Assembly (NCBI RefSeq): GCF_964355755.1
Contig: NC_092676.1
Coordinates: 5,624,288-5,688,287 of the forward strand
Reading direction: 5' to 3'
Length of the DNA stretch: 64,000 bases
From: Antedon mediterranea
Lineage: Eukaryota > Echinodermata > Crinoidea > Comatulida > Antedonidae
Position 1 is the stretch's first letter, and each line of letters starts with the position of its first letter. The notes under the pieces were generated by a model. It had not been told where the DNA came from. It saw only the letters and a list, made by a program, of their open reading frames with translations, and made no database searches. The translations under genes and the position numbers were made by a program. Of the stretch, positions 1 through 11,641 are shown in pieces.

Positions 1-869
1 AAGTAAATGCTTAAGATTTTGTACAACAAGAATATCAATTTAGATAAGAAATAATTGTCAAACATTATGAGTGTCAGATTAATCATGGTTATAATGTCAT
101 ATTCTGTTAAAAACAGACTTTTCAATAACAAATTATAATTTAGTATATAAATCTAAGCTTTGTTTCAGCATTGATTCCACTGTCAGAATTAACTGTTTAG
201 TCTTCCATGTTAGGGTTGTATGTAGCAAATTATGAATTAAAAAAAACACAATGTGAGATTAGTCTTGGTCTTGTTATTGCTGGTCAAATTCAGTAGTTAC
301 TATCATATTTTTTTTGTCCCATACTGAAGACATAACCTCCCAACCAAAGATTACATTTGCCTTGCTCAGTGCTTTATCCAAGGGTTTGAATTCCTTATTC
401 AGAATGCAGGTTATTTGGCGCCTAAAATGAATTCCAGCCGACCAAAGAGCACATGTCGACAAGCGGTAGAGAGAAAGCCCGCGGTATTCAAACAATGCTG
501 TAGCCACCTTGTCAAGATTCAACCAATCAGAACACATTATGTTTAGTTGCAGACGACCGTCATGGAGTTGACCGAGTGTTGAGGTTGTGAAATAATGTAT
601 TTACAAAAATAGTTCTTTATCCTTTAAAATACTTGTTTATGGCATGGGAGTGACAAGACTACATTATAAAAATAAATTTAACAATCAAATACTGCCAACG
701 GGAAGCAGAAAAGGTAGGCTAAGTTTGTTTATATAAATGCTAGGCCCATCAAATAAGCTGCTAAGTTTCAGTGAGTTAGCTAACTAAGTAGGCTACGCCG
801 CGGCGAATTTAATGAGGTTACTACCCCAGGCCTACATGAGGAGTGGCAGTGTTTACTTAGAATGTATTG
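1..869. other. Intergenic stretch, no confirmed gene
   Basis: AT-rich sequence with a GC-richer patch at about 340-560. The only long open frame is on the minus strand (274-597, listed separately). I see no recognisable domain, RNA gene or repeat here. Confidence 0.5.
274..597 (-). CDS. Unrecognised minus-strand open frame (doubtful)
   Basis: About 107 codons are open on the minus strand. The first ATG at 537 would give 87 residues. It sits in a patch clearly less AT-rich than its flanks, and its codons look mixed rather than low-complexity. I recognise no family or motif and see no signal peptide or membrane segment. It could be an exon of a gene running out of the window, a decayed transposon or a chance frame. 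No splice sites or neighbouring exons were found to support it. Confidence 0.15.
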   Translation of the reverse strand, partial: HYFTTSTLGQLHDGRLQLNIMCSDWLNLDKVATALFEYRGLSLYRLSTCALWSAGIHFRRQITCILNKEFKPLDKALSKANVIFGWEVMSSVWDKKNMIVTTEFDQQ

Positions 870-906
870 TATGGAACGCCTCCTCTGCCTTCAGTTCACA
901 TTTATC

Positions 907-1255
907 ATGCAGTACACACCAATCGTCATGCAGTACACACCAATCGTCATGCAGTACACACCAATGGTCATGCAGTACACACCAATCGTCATGCAGTACA
1001 CACCAATCGTCATGCAGTACACACCAAACATCATGCAGTACACACCAATCGTCATGCAGTACACACCAATCGTCATGCAGTACACACCAATGGTCATGCA
1101 GTACACACCAATTGTCATGCAGTACACACCAATCGTCGTTCACATTTATCATGCAGTACACACCAATCGTCATGCAGTACACACCAATTGTCATGCAGTA
1201 CACACCAATCGTCATGCAGTACACACCAATCGTCATGCAGTACACACCAATCGTC
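907..1255 (+). repeat. 21-bp minisatellite, left arm
   Basis: Sixteen copies of ATGCAGTACACACCAATCGTC-type units: 11 at 907-1137, a 13-bp interruption (GTTCACATTTATC), then 5 at 1151-1255. Variation is concentrated in the last five bases (TCGTC, TGGTC, TTGTC, ACATC). Confidence 0.9.
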
Positions 1256-1601
1256 ATGCAGTCAAATATTGCGTAATTTATACCGCCACCTATCGACAAA
1301 ATCGAATATCACGTGAGGTTTATTAGACGGCTGTAAAACTAAGACTATTTAAACTTCTTTTATGGAATTCAATAATTGCAATGGCCTCCTAGCCGCGCCT
1401 GTGTCTCGCATAATAAATTATTGTATATATAAAAAACAGAGCATTCACAGAGATGTGTAGCGGTTAAAATAAGTACAGTATGTCAAACATAAAAGAAATC
1501 TTAGAGTCGATGGCCTAGTTTTACAGCCGTCTAATAAACGTCACGTGATATTCGATTTTGTCGATAGGTGGCGGTATAAATTACGCAATATTTCACTGCA
1601 T

Positions 1602-1929
1602 GACGATTGGTGTGTACTGCATGACAATTGGTGTGTACTGCATGACCATTGGTGTGTACTGCATGATGTTTGGTGTGTACTGCATGACGATTGGTGTGTA
1701 CTGCATGATGTTTGGTGTGTACTGCATGACGATTGATGTGTACTGCATGACCATTGGTGTGTACTGCATGACAATTGGTGTGTACTGCATGACCATTGGT
1801 GTGTACTGCATGATAAATGTGAACGACGATTGGTGTGTACTGCATGACCATTGGTGTGTACTGCATGACCATTGGTGTGTACTGCATGACCATTGGTGTG
1901 TACTGCATGACGACTGGTGTGTACTGCAT
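1602..1929 (-). repeat. 21-bp minisatellite, right arm
   Basis: Inverted version of the same array: ten units at 1602-1811, the 13-bp interruption at 1812-1824, then five units from 1825 to 1929. Read from the outer end, the interruption comes after five units, whereas in the left arm it comes after eleven. Confidence 0.9.
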
Positions 1930-1966
1930 GACCATTGTGAACTGAAGGCAGAGGAGGCGTTCCATA

Positions 1967-3079
1967 GTATTGTACGTCGTACGTAATGGTCTTTTTATCT
2001 TTACGCTGTACCTGCCAAAGGCAATAATGTCAATAGTGTATGCTTTTGTTTGAATTTTATTGTAAAAGAATTGTAGGCTACTGTATGTTTTTAGTGAAAA
2101 CTGGTGGATCTGTGCAGGTTCTGGGAAGGTGTTAAGTGGGGATAACTTTGAAACAAATGGTTGGTGTTTAGAGAAATACAGGCATCTTATCCCTTATCAA
2201 ATTTTAAAGGCAACTGACATACAACAAAAATAAAAGAACCATTCCATTCTTTTAAAATCCAGATTATGATCGCTTCCCAGGTGTTGATTGACTTTTATTT
2301 TAGTCTCATACTTGGTACATCAGATTTAATTGCAAATCCTCATAAAAGCAAAATTCATGTCCTGGTTTTAACATACACAAGAAACTTGAAAATCATATAA
2401 TAATATTGTTATAATTTATTGATATAATTTTCCTACATTTCATTGATTAAAAAACTAAATTATCCCCAAACAATATAGATGACTTTGTATTGCTAAAAAA
2501 ACAAATATGTCCTATTCAAATAAACAATATAAACTAAATTTTAAACAATGGGAATGGACATTATTTCATTTACCAAAACCTTCATTGAAAACTGCCTCAT
2601 ATTATATTACTAATATCAATTATACCAAAGCAATCTAACAACAGGATTTTGAGCTTCGGATATCAAAGAGTTTACCTGTGGCTGCGACACGATCAGTCCC
2701 ATTCCACTTAACAGATACCGCATCGTGGAGAATAAACACATTGCACAGTACTGTTGGTATTTGTCGCAGCAAGATCAAGGACTGATAGAAGTTCCTATCT
2801 TAGCAAGGCGAGTTCAGTGTCCTGTTCTTAGATTGCCTTGATTGTACTATCAATTCATATTAACACTCACAGCATATACTATTAAACTAAAGTATTCCAA
2901 AAACAATCCATATGGTTTACAACAAAAATATAGATTATAAATAAAATTTGATTAAAATGCTGATTAAAATGATGCTCATTTAATACCTGAATTGAAATTT
3001 GAGTAATTTATCATAATGTAACATAAATTACAGTACATGATTAAAAATATAAAACAACCCAATTTTCATTAACATGCTT
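1967..3079. other. Intergenic stretch downstream of glycogen synthase
   Basis: AT-rich sequence with no recognised gene. The only standout is a GC-richer island near 2640-2840 with open frames on both strands, listed separately. Confidence 0.4.
2653..2841 (+). other. GC-richer island with open reading frames on both strands
   Basis: A 62-codon plus-strand frame without a Met runs from a stop at 2650 to the stop at 2839-2841. It contains Cys-x-Cys near its start. On the minus strand an exon-like interval, 2781 to 2676, has AG before it and GTAAAC after it, with a frame containing a WD40-like run (VKWNGTDRVAAT). Self-complementary CTGCGAC/GTCGCAG segments also bracket part of it. An orphan exon, a structured RNA or a transposon piece are all possible. 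I cannot choose between them. Confidence 0.2.
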
Positions 3080-3085
3080 TTTATT
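3080..3085 (-). terminator. Candidate poly(A) signal for glycogen synthase
   Basis: The minus strand reads AATAAA about 500 bp downstream of the glycogen synthase stop codon. It is the nearest consensus I found; other copies lie near 2416 and 2056. If it is used, the M3 MITE at 3288-3495 lies in the 3'UTR. Confidence 0.35.
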
Positions 3086-3287
3086 TATCAACATTTAAAA
3101 TTCATTGCATCCAGATATCGCATTGTATTGCATTAACCTATAGTACTACCATTCAATTTGATGGATACATACAATTACAGTAGTTTGGTTCTAAAAATAG
3201 ATTTTGCTGTTTTAAAATTAAGTCAATGGAATTCATTAAATTATTACAATAATAATCAATTAATTGTAATTACCCTGTGGATGATAT

Positions 3288-3495
3288 TAAAGATGTATTG
3301 TCCCCCAAAAACATGAAAAATGAAGATTAATTAAATCAGACTATTTTCTGCTTAATAATAATATATTACAGTTTTTTCAGTTACCGGTACATAATTTTTT
3401 TTAATCCAATTTTTGGTCAAAGTGGATAACTATTATGTGACATTAAAATGGCATATTCAAAGAATTATTTTTTCAGGTGAACAATACATCTTTAA
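3288..3495. mobile_element. M3 MITE (TTAA-flanked, AAGATGTATTGTCCCCC termini)
   Basis: Begins TTAAAGATGTATTGTCCCCC and ends with the diverged inverse (ACAATACATCTTTAA). TTAA is present at both outer edges, the target preference of piggyBac-like elements. It lies within the probable 3'UTR or downstream flank of glycogen synthase. Confidence 0.7.
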
Positions 3496-3584
3496 CATAT
3501 CTAATACTTGTGGAAGACAAGGTACAATTATAAATGTCCCTTTTCCCTGGTGGGATGAATAATATATGAACCTAAAAACTACAT

Positions 3585-6500
3585 CTAGTCTTCATCATCA
3601 TCAGATGCTGGTGGGGTGCCAAGTGGTGTCGATGCTCGTGAACTTGTTGGTGAGGGCGGTGCTGATGCAGCACGAGGGAATCTGAATGGCTGAAATGACA
3701 AACATTATACATTATTTTTTAATCAATTTTATCAATTTTTTTTCAAAGGCTAGATATTAATAATGTTACATACTGTATTTCCCAATGTTTTGTTAAAAGA
3801 ACTTGTAGTTATGTAAATTAAACTGTAGGCCTACTATATACAGTATTATTGAGGCTTTATATGTTGAATGTATTTATACAACAGGTATATGTCGATATAT
3901 AGCAAAAAATTATAATAGTTTTACATGAATATTCAAATTTATATTGACAGCTTAAAACAAAATTAAAGATGTTCTTTTATTTTTATAATACAGGACATTT
4001 GATACACTTACCTGTGGACCATCTTCCTCGTCGACATCAAATAGTTCTGGGTAGACTTTGTGAAGTGCTAGTTGTCTTGCTTGCCTATAATACTACAAAA
4101 AAAGGAAGAACTGGGGATATAGCATATACTGTATGATGAATGTACCACCTACAAATATCAGTTTAAAAAAAGACTAATAAGCCGCTTGAAGTTGAAAAAA
4201 ATCTGGTAAGTTAAAATTGTTTTATTTGTTAGAAAATACAAGCAAAGGTTAAATTTTCAATTCCTTTTTTTTTTTCAAAAATAAATGAAATGACTTACAA
4301 CTCCAAGATTTTTCCAGTCTAGTAGATCACTTAGACGCTCAGTACGGTTACGCTGTAGGATACGCTGTCTCCTTGTCAAACGAGTGAAATCAAACATGTA
4401 CTAGAAAAAAATGGATATCGTTGCAATTCTACATTAATAATTTAATTTAAATTTAGCACAATTTCGATTATTCTGCAATGCCACTTTTTTTATAAACCAG
4501 AATTGAATTAATGAATTCCAACAAAATCATTCACATTGTATCTCTATAAACATTTAATTTTGTCAATTTATTTTTATAAATACTTATTAGCTGTTCACTT
4601 GTTTCCAAACTCAAGTGGTAATAGTGCGTACTATTGCACGCCATGTGACCCACAATCATCCAATCAAATGACAGGAATTTATTTAGGTGTTGTATAATAT
4701 AAAATATAAGGCACGATTGGTTTGATAAACCAACCAATACATAAAGGAATTGATAAAATTAGTGACTGTTGGAATTAAATCTAGGGTTATCTATAAACAA
4801 TATTGAGGATGTTATATGATCTGACTTGAAGCACCCCAGTCCTGATACTGTACCAAAGGATAACCCAGTGCTGCTCTTTTCAGATAAAACATTTACCGAT
4901 GCCAACTGCTGAACAGATTCCTCTAGACTCTTAGTTCGTCTATCGATTATGTAGATTCCATAAGAAGTAGGGTCTGCAATGTGCTCAGCCATGAAACAGC
5001 CAAATCCAGATAGGTTACTTGTCACGCTTGGGATACCCATCACTGTACACTCCGCTACAAAAGAGAAAGGTCACACACATAAAATTAAATACCCAGTTTT
5101 ATAAGTAGGGACTGGGTCAATTGTATTGATTATATTCTAGTTGTGTTAAGCCTTGCCATTGTTTGCGAACTAGATCACTGGGACAGCTTTTTTGGTTTTA
5201 CTACAGTAGTCTATATTATTGTCTACATACTGTTACACTGTGTGCTGATTTTTTACTTGCGCACAAGGAACAAAAAAAAAATAAACCTACGCCCTTCCAT
5301 TCATACATACAATAAATTGAATCATTCTAAACACTAGTAAGCTATATTATTCTTAATAGTTTTACTGAAGAATTATCTACTAATCATGGTACATTCTGGA
5401 GAACATTTACTGTAACGATACTTAAAAACAACTAGTAACAAATAAGTACAGTATCAGAATACTTTATTCTACTATTTTGATTGCATTCAATTCAATTTCA
5501 ATTTCTTTTATTTTGGAAATTTCATTCATATCAACAAACGTACAAACAGAAAAAGAAAAATGAAAATTTGCAAACTCTAAGCTTAAATATAGGATACTTC
5601 TCCATCTACAATACATTTTTGAGTTATGGAGCATATGTTTGCAAACACAAGCAACAAGATTACAACTATTCAACATACGTTGCATGAAACCATAGATAGA
5701 CTTTCGTATATACTCATTGTGCTCTTTACCTGGTGTATAGCCCCAAGGTTCATAGTAGGATGGAAACACTCCAAGATGGCAGCCACGTACAAACTCAGAA
5801 TAATCACAAGCAAATAGTGGATTGGTGGACGAAAGAAACTCTGGATGAAAAATGACCTGAAAAAAAAACAGTTATAAAATTACTTAATACTGTAGTAAAA
5901 ATGCTGAGAATATCCACTGAAATAAACCAGGTATAGATAGATGAAAGTCTCCCTTAAAGATGTATTGTCCCCCTAAAAAATAAAAAATAATTTTTTTACA
6001 ATTTTTGTTGTTGAATATGCCATTTTAATGTCACATAATAGTTATTGACTTTGACCAAAAATTTGATCGAAAAATTTTTTATTTACCTGAAAAAATTGGA
6101 ATTTTAAGCAAAAAATTGTCAAATTGGCTGCCAGCCAATGGATTTTTGGTTGAATTTAACCATTTATCATGTTATTTTTAAGTGAAAACATTATTTTTTC
6201 CAGTTTTTTTTCTACGGAAGTGATTCACTTTATTAAAACTACAAAATTACCTATTCAAAGTCTGATTTAATTAATCTTCATTTTTCATGTTTTTGGGGGA
6301 CAATACATCTTTAAAGATGTATATCCTCAAAAACATGAAAAATTTAAGATTAAATAAAATCATTTTGCAATTCTAATAGTTAATTGATGATGATTTCACT
6401 TATAAAAAGATAAAATAAATAATTTAACCAAAAACCTATTGTCTGACAGAAAATTTTGACTAATTTTTGCTTTAAATTACAGTAAATTATGTAAATATTT

Positions 6501-9500
6501 GTTTTCAATCCATTTTTGGTCAAAGTGAATACAGCTATTATGTAACGTTAAAATGAAACAAAAGATTATGTTTTCAGAGGGACAATATTTTTTTTAATAT
6601 TTTCAAATGTTCCTATACTTCTTTTTAATTCAAAATTAGATTATGTAACCAGTTTAAAATACACTGTAAACTTTAAACTTACTTTGACTCTATCATCAGG
6701 GCCATTGAATAGTTGGATTCTTCTGATGTAGTTGAGTACAGGATCTCTGTAGTCATCTATCACATTGTGTGTACACACTGGTGGGAGGTTTGGCGTTTGA
6801 GCACTGTATATACAGCGCTTTAGTTGTACCATATCGCTGGAGCTCAGTAGATTTTCCCCCTTCGGTGTCTCTCCTCTATAAAGGTAAACAAAGACATTTG
6901 ATCGGCAGTTAGTGAAAATTCTAGGGCTAGTTATTGAAGGTGCATGCCCTGTAGAAAAATTTAATGATATTCACCACAAGCCACATATTTTATGCGAAAT
7001 TAACTCTTGTTTTTAAGCAAACTAAACCTAGATTACATAATATTAAGTTTTATGGATTTTTTATGTCATACGTATCGACCAAGACTTAGTTACAACTCTG
7101 GCACTAGGTCAGGATTAACCCTGGACTTTGGGAGGGAAGCACGTCAACCACCAAGCTACAGCTCTGCTATTTCAAATGTAAACATCCAAACCCAACCAGG
7201 AAAATGAATGGCGAATCCATTAAGACACCTTACCGTAGTGCATGTTCAAACACTTTCTTGCCAATTTTCTCTTGGATGTCGGCAACTGTTTCTTTCATTT
7301 GTTTACAGATGGCTTGACCTCGGAGGGACTCGACATTAAAGCTGTTTGTGCGTGCAGGAAAGATGAGAAAGGCAACTACAGTCATCTTGGAACCAGATTT
7401 CTGGTGAGAAAATAACAACAACCGCTACAATATAAACGGTTTTACTTGTATTCAGATAATTACCCTTCAAGGCAAGTACTGTATTAGGTTAACTATAAGA
7501 TGATAATTACTCCCTTCCACTCTTCAACTATCTAAGTGTTTTTTGTTGTTGTAATCATGCAGGTCAGAAGTAGGTCTGTAATACTCAATCTGGTCTCAAA
7601 TTGCAAGTCAAAACAAAAATGAAACAAAGCCTATTAATAGTGTTAAGCTCTGGCTGCACTATCAAACTTTATGTGACAAAAAAATGTGATGTGCCCATAT
7701 ATGGACATGATGTCATATCACTACCATATTTAAGCATATCACTACCATACTGTATTTGGGCACAACAAATAGTTTACTACATAGTGTATAGCTGTTAATA
7801 TTATCTTACCTTCATGTAATAATTAAGTCTTGCTAATGATTCTAAAAATATATCTGCACCTTTATTGGAGAATTCATAGCGACCGGCAATGAAGAAGTAC
7901 AAGGTTTTATCGAGGTCAAAGTTGAAATGACTGTAGAAAAAAATGTATTTCATTATTCTTTTATATCATTCATAATTATTCATTCGCGGTACTATATGTA
8001 CCATTTATTTGTATCAACAGAATATATATACACAGTATTTCTTTTACAAGAATATTTCTATAAGTTTAATCTCAATCATAATGAACAAAAAACGTATTTG
8101 ATACAAAACGGGTATGCAATGAGCCAAAGCTCTTAAAGGCATTATCAGAAAAAGAAAAAAAATTTAACATGGAATCTCTCCTGTTCAGGACAAGCACCTT
8201 ACCACTAGACCACATAATATTCTGATAGTATAACAGGCCGGACACTATTTTGTTAAAAGGTTAGCAAAGCAAGAAACATTGGCGGACCAAGGATTGCAGC
8301 ACACTGCTGCACTTCATAAAGTCCTAAAAATGTACATCAAAACTTGCTTCACTGCACTAGGTCAGATTAAATATTATAATTCATTAATATTTTACCCATG
8401 AAAATGTCCTCTGACAAAATCGTTAATTTTTTCTTTGGCTTTTGCGTGAAGGTTTTGAAATTCATGCATAGCTTGAAACTTGACCACATTCAAACCATTA
8501 GGTACTACAACATCTGAAAATATAATAAATTTTATAATATTCACAATTGAATATTTATTCATAATATTTAGAATCTGCAAAAATTGCTTTGGATTGATCA
8601 TACAGTCAACTCTTCCGATACCGGACTTTCTGTCCGGAAACTCTCTTTTTATTTAGGTCCTTTCTCCTTACATAAATCTATTCAGGAACACTTTTCTGTG
8701 AAACAAACAACCTTGGGGCATTATATGGCCACATAATGGCTGACCCATATTCAGGCGAAACCTCTTTGTTGGGCCTGTCAAAGGTACAGTACTGTATCTC
8801 CTTACGTGTTCTACTGTAATCTTTTACTGTATTTGTATTAACTGGTTTTTAGTATATTATTTATTTGAAATGTATACCTGCTTTTCTCTTTAAAAGGGCT
8901 TCACTTTCAATAGCCAAGATTTCAGACACGGTGCTAAATACATGCGCTGTATGAACTGCCGCCCTCTCCATACAATATCGGTGGTAAATGCCACGCTGGC
9001 CTGCTTCTTTATCGACATCAAACTGAAAATGAATACAGTACAAAATAACATTTTTAATCTGACAAATAGAAAACAATAATAATAATAATCAGGACATTTA
9101 AAATGATTACAAAAATGAAATATTATTTTGAGAGTCCTAGAAATAAATACACTGAGAATACTTTTATTAGTAATATTGAACCACAATAGAGAAAGAAGTT
9201 TTCTTTTCCATTTATTTTGTAAATGAAATTTTAAAGAAAAAACTACATAACAATTATACAGCATACATGAAAAGGTATTGTGACCGTAAAAGAATATTTT
9301 GTCATTGTTTTGTGAAAGACTAGTAGTATTCTAGAAAATACCCTTACTTGAAAATAGCAAAGTCATCCTTGATGATAATCCATTTTTTTCCAAAATACTG
9401 TACTACATTTCATTAATTTTGTCATGCATTTTTGATATATACCATTATAGATGAATAGACACCTACTACAAAATTTGAATGCAATAAGTGGAATAAGACT

Positions 9501-11641
9501 ATAATTCAAATGTAAAAGACCTTAGTGCCTGCGGAATGCAATTGTTAAATTGCTGAGGTTTTTTTTTAGCAAGAGTACATGATATATTATATGTCATTAA
9601 CAAAAAATCAGCTACAAAAAACAACCAACCATGTGAACGTATTCACCATTCACACTTTAGGCTAAGGGAAATACTTACCTTTAAAATTAAGAAAATCTAT
9701 CCAAGTGAATGCAATTTAAGAGAAATACTTAAAATATTTATTGAGTTGATGCTGTGTCTAAGAAAGGCAATATACAAACCTTATCCAGGTTATTATAAAA
9801 GTCTACATTGCCAGCACAAAGGTATCTGCCGAGGAGAGTAGCGTGAGTGGTGAAGATCGTACAGCAGTCAACGTGTCGTAGACGACAGAGCAACAACCCT
9901 ACTCCCGACAACCATTCATGAAACTGCGTCATTATCAAGGGCTTTTCTTCAGAATCAAAACCAGCACGGAACTGTTTGAAGAGAAAAATAAATGATATGA
10001 TGCATGGTATGTCTTTTATTCAAGGTATTTTTATAGAATGTTCCCATAACAAGCTTAATGTGTAAATTTCTGAACCTATTTTATCAAATGTACAGTATAA
10101 TTTACCTCTCCAATGAACCACTGAACAAGGTTTCCAAATATGACAGCATCATTTGATTCCTTGTCATGCCATGGGATGCCAATGTGAGCCAATTCCCAAA
10201 GATCCTTCTTCCATTGGTCCAGCATGTGAGAAGCGAATCCAATGTCAAAGAGAATGACATTAGGGTAGCCATCGATGAGCCAACGACCACATACAATCTG
10301 GTGAGATAGTATAATAGACCTATATGTTAAACAAGGTAGGTAGAGTATGGCATAAATATAAAACCTCCATTTGGGATGATGGTACAGTATATGAAGAAGG
10401 AACGATAAATCAACCAAATACAGTCCACTAAAGCTCTATCTATACACTACAGTAGTTTGACAAAAAAAGTGTGATATGCACAAATATGGTAGTGATATGA
10501 CATCATGTCTATGTGGTAGGCACATCACATTTTTTTGTCACATAAAATTTGAAATTGTAGATAGAGCTTTATGATGGTATTGATATAACTGATGTTAGCA
10601 CTTCCCCATCATGTAATTTAAGAAATCCTGGATTCACTCCTGGTCCATTCTACACCAGCACTAATTGGCTGATGCATCACCAATTAAATTTTCATCCCGT
10701 ACTAATGTGATGTCTCAAAAAATGGTATACAATTATTGTCCAATCAGAACATACTTTTATCCCACTCTTCCTCATTGAATCTACAGCTCTTTTAATTAGT
10801 GGATTTTCAGGCTCCATTAACTCAACTTCTGTCTTGATACAGTTTTCGTTACAAGGTCCAAGCAGGTAATACTGGTCACCCATCTCGTCCACGGTTACAC
10901 CTGCTTTTGACCTAATCACTGTATATATACCTCCAACTAAAAAACATTTAGACTCGTTAAATTTAATATTATTGTCAATCAAATAATTTACCTTGTGGAA
11001 CACTAGGCCTAATTATATAAATGAAATGAACTAATATTTAAAAAAAGTATCGTATCGTAATAATTAGTACTAAAAGGGATGCACTCTGAAGCCAAATAAA
11101 ATAATTTGACCAATCACGACACGATGATTTGATGATCAGAGCAATTACGTCATGATTAGTCAAATTACTTGCATATTATGTTTGGGTCCTTGCATTGCGT
11201 GCGTCCTAGTGGTAACTACTAAGATTTGATTGATTTAGTGAACATTAAAATTAAATTAAAACAAATAGGTAGGCCTATGCAATGCATTCTACTTTAATAT
11301 TATCTATCAATCAATAATCATTATTAATTTAATCAATAATTTAATTATTATTTTAGTAATTAATACAGACGGCAGTACAGAGAATTAGCAAAGTACAAAC
11401 AGAACAGTTTTATCCAACTCCTAGCTACCTTTTAAAGGCCGATATGTATGCAAATACATTTCATAGTAGTGCAAGAATATTTACCTTTGTTGACGACTTC
11501 CCATGCAATCTCAAATAACCACATATTTTGTTCAGAGGCAGTGGCACCTCTGTCCATCTCGCACAGGGCAGTATCAAACCCTGGAAGTGTTTTCTGCACT
11601 CGGGACATTGAGTGAGATCTTTCTAACTTTTTAGGCATCAT
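3585..11641 (-). CDS. GYS: Glycogen [starch] synthase (GT3 family), 14 coding exons
   Basis: Adds glucose from UDP-glucose to the non-reducing ends of glycogen in the cytosol. Coding exons in transcript order: 11641-11485, 10936-10755, 10297-10106, 9971-9780, 9022-8878, 8513-8396, 7930-7810, 7400-7234, 6875-6683, 5856-5730, 5054-4897, 4400-4299, 4092-4012, 3689-3585. All junctions are GT-AG and phases join to 2040 bp, or 679 residues (vertebrate enzymes are about 700-740). Seen: K52-VGG, the UDP-glucose site; FHEWL; the E-x7-E pair E525/E533 in EPWGYTPAE; the arginine cluster R594-R606 ([13 protein letters not shown]), which mediates glucose-6-phosphate activation in this family; an N-terminal serine cluster (RSHSMS); and C-terminal S654/S658/S662, spaced by four like GSK3 sites 3a-c, before an acidic end. 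The tail is short and stops soon after these sites. The start is the first of two adjacent ATGs; an in-frame TGA lies four to five codons upstream. Head-to-head with RPS13. Confidence 0.96.
5954..6313. mobile_element. M3 MITE in glycogen synthase intron 9
   Basis: Full-length, about 360 bp. Termini are TTAAAGATGTATTGTCCCCC and its near-perfect inverse, flanked by TTAA. The interior is AT-rich, without coding capacity. It is followed immediately by a second, more diverged copy. Confidence 0.8.
6310..6597. mobile_element. Diverged M3 MITE abutting the previous copy
   Basis: Begins AAAGATGTATATCC and ends GGGACAATATTTTTTTTAA. It shares the internal motif TTTTGGTCAAAGTGAAT with other M3 copies. 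It lies head-to-tail with 5954-6313 and shares or abuts the TTAA junction. Confidence 0.65.
7646..7793. mobile_element. M2 MITE in glycogen synthase intron 7
   Basis: Palindromic element. The left end reads AGCTCTGGCTGCACTATCAA and the right end is the diverged inverse. The centre carries GATGTGCCCATATATGG and its inverse. It lies 17 bp from exon 7 (7810-7930). Confidence 0.65.
8603..8810. mobile_element. pogo/Tigger-like MITE fragment in intron 5
   Basis: Starts TA-CAGTCAACTCTTCCGATAC, matching the left end of the element at 57753. The right end is unclear, so the far boundary is approximate. Confidence 0.4.
10431..10569. mobile_element. M2 MITE in glycogen synthase intron 2
   Basis: Inverted termini AAGCTCTATCTATACACTAC and GTAGATAGAGCTT, flanked by TA on both sides. 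The interior is the same GTGATATGCAC/GCACATCACA palindrome as other M2 copies. Confidence 0.75.

Larger units (their letters stand above)
870..1966. mobile_element. Foldback (long inverted repeat) element with minisatellite arms
   Basis: The termini are perfect inverted repeats beginning TATGGAACGCC, identical for about 31 bp. The left arm is 870-1341, the right arm 1516-1966, and they enclose a 174-bp spacer (1342-1515). Both arms carry a 21-bp tandem repeat and then a unique inner part (about 85 bp) that is almost perfectly complementary between arms. The 6-bp sequence GTATTG directly repeats at 864-869 and 1967-1972, consistent with a target-site duplication. There is no transposase, so it is non-autonomous. 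Overlapping long ORFs in several frames on both strands only reflect the unit length of 21 (7 codons) and are not genes. Confidence 0.85.

Noticed and set aside
812..1326. Several 78-154 residue frames on both strands made of 7-residue repeats
   Set aside because: They arise because the 21-bp unit is divisible by 3 and contains no stop in several frames. The sequence is the arm of a foldback element.
1531..1986. Mirror set of repetitive frames in the right arm
   Set aside because: Same reason as the left arm; no start context, splice signals or independent support.
8861..9264. 124-codon frame opposite-phase to glycogen synthase exon 5
   Set aside because: Shadow frame running from the exon into an AT-rich intron; the correct frame gives the conserved synthase sequence.
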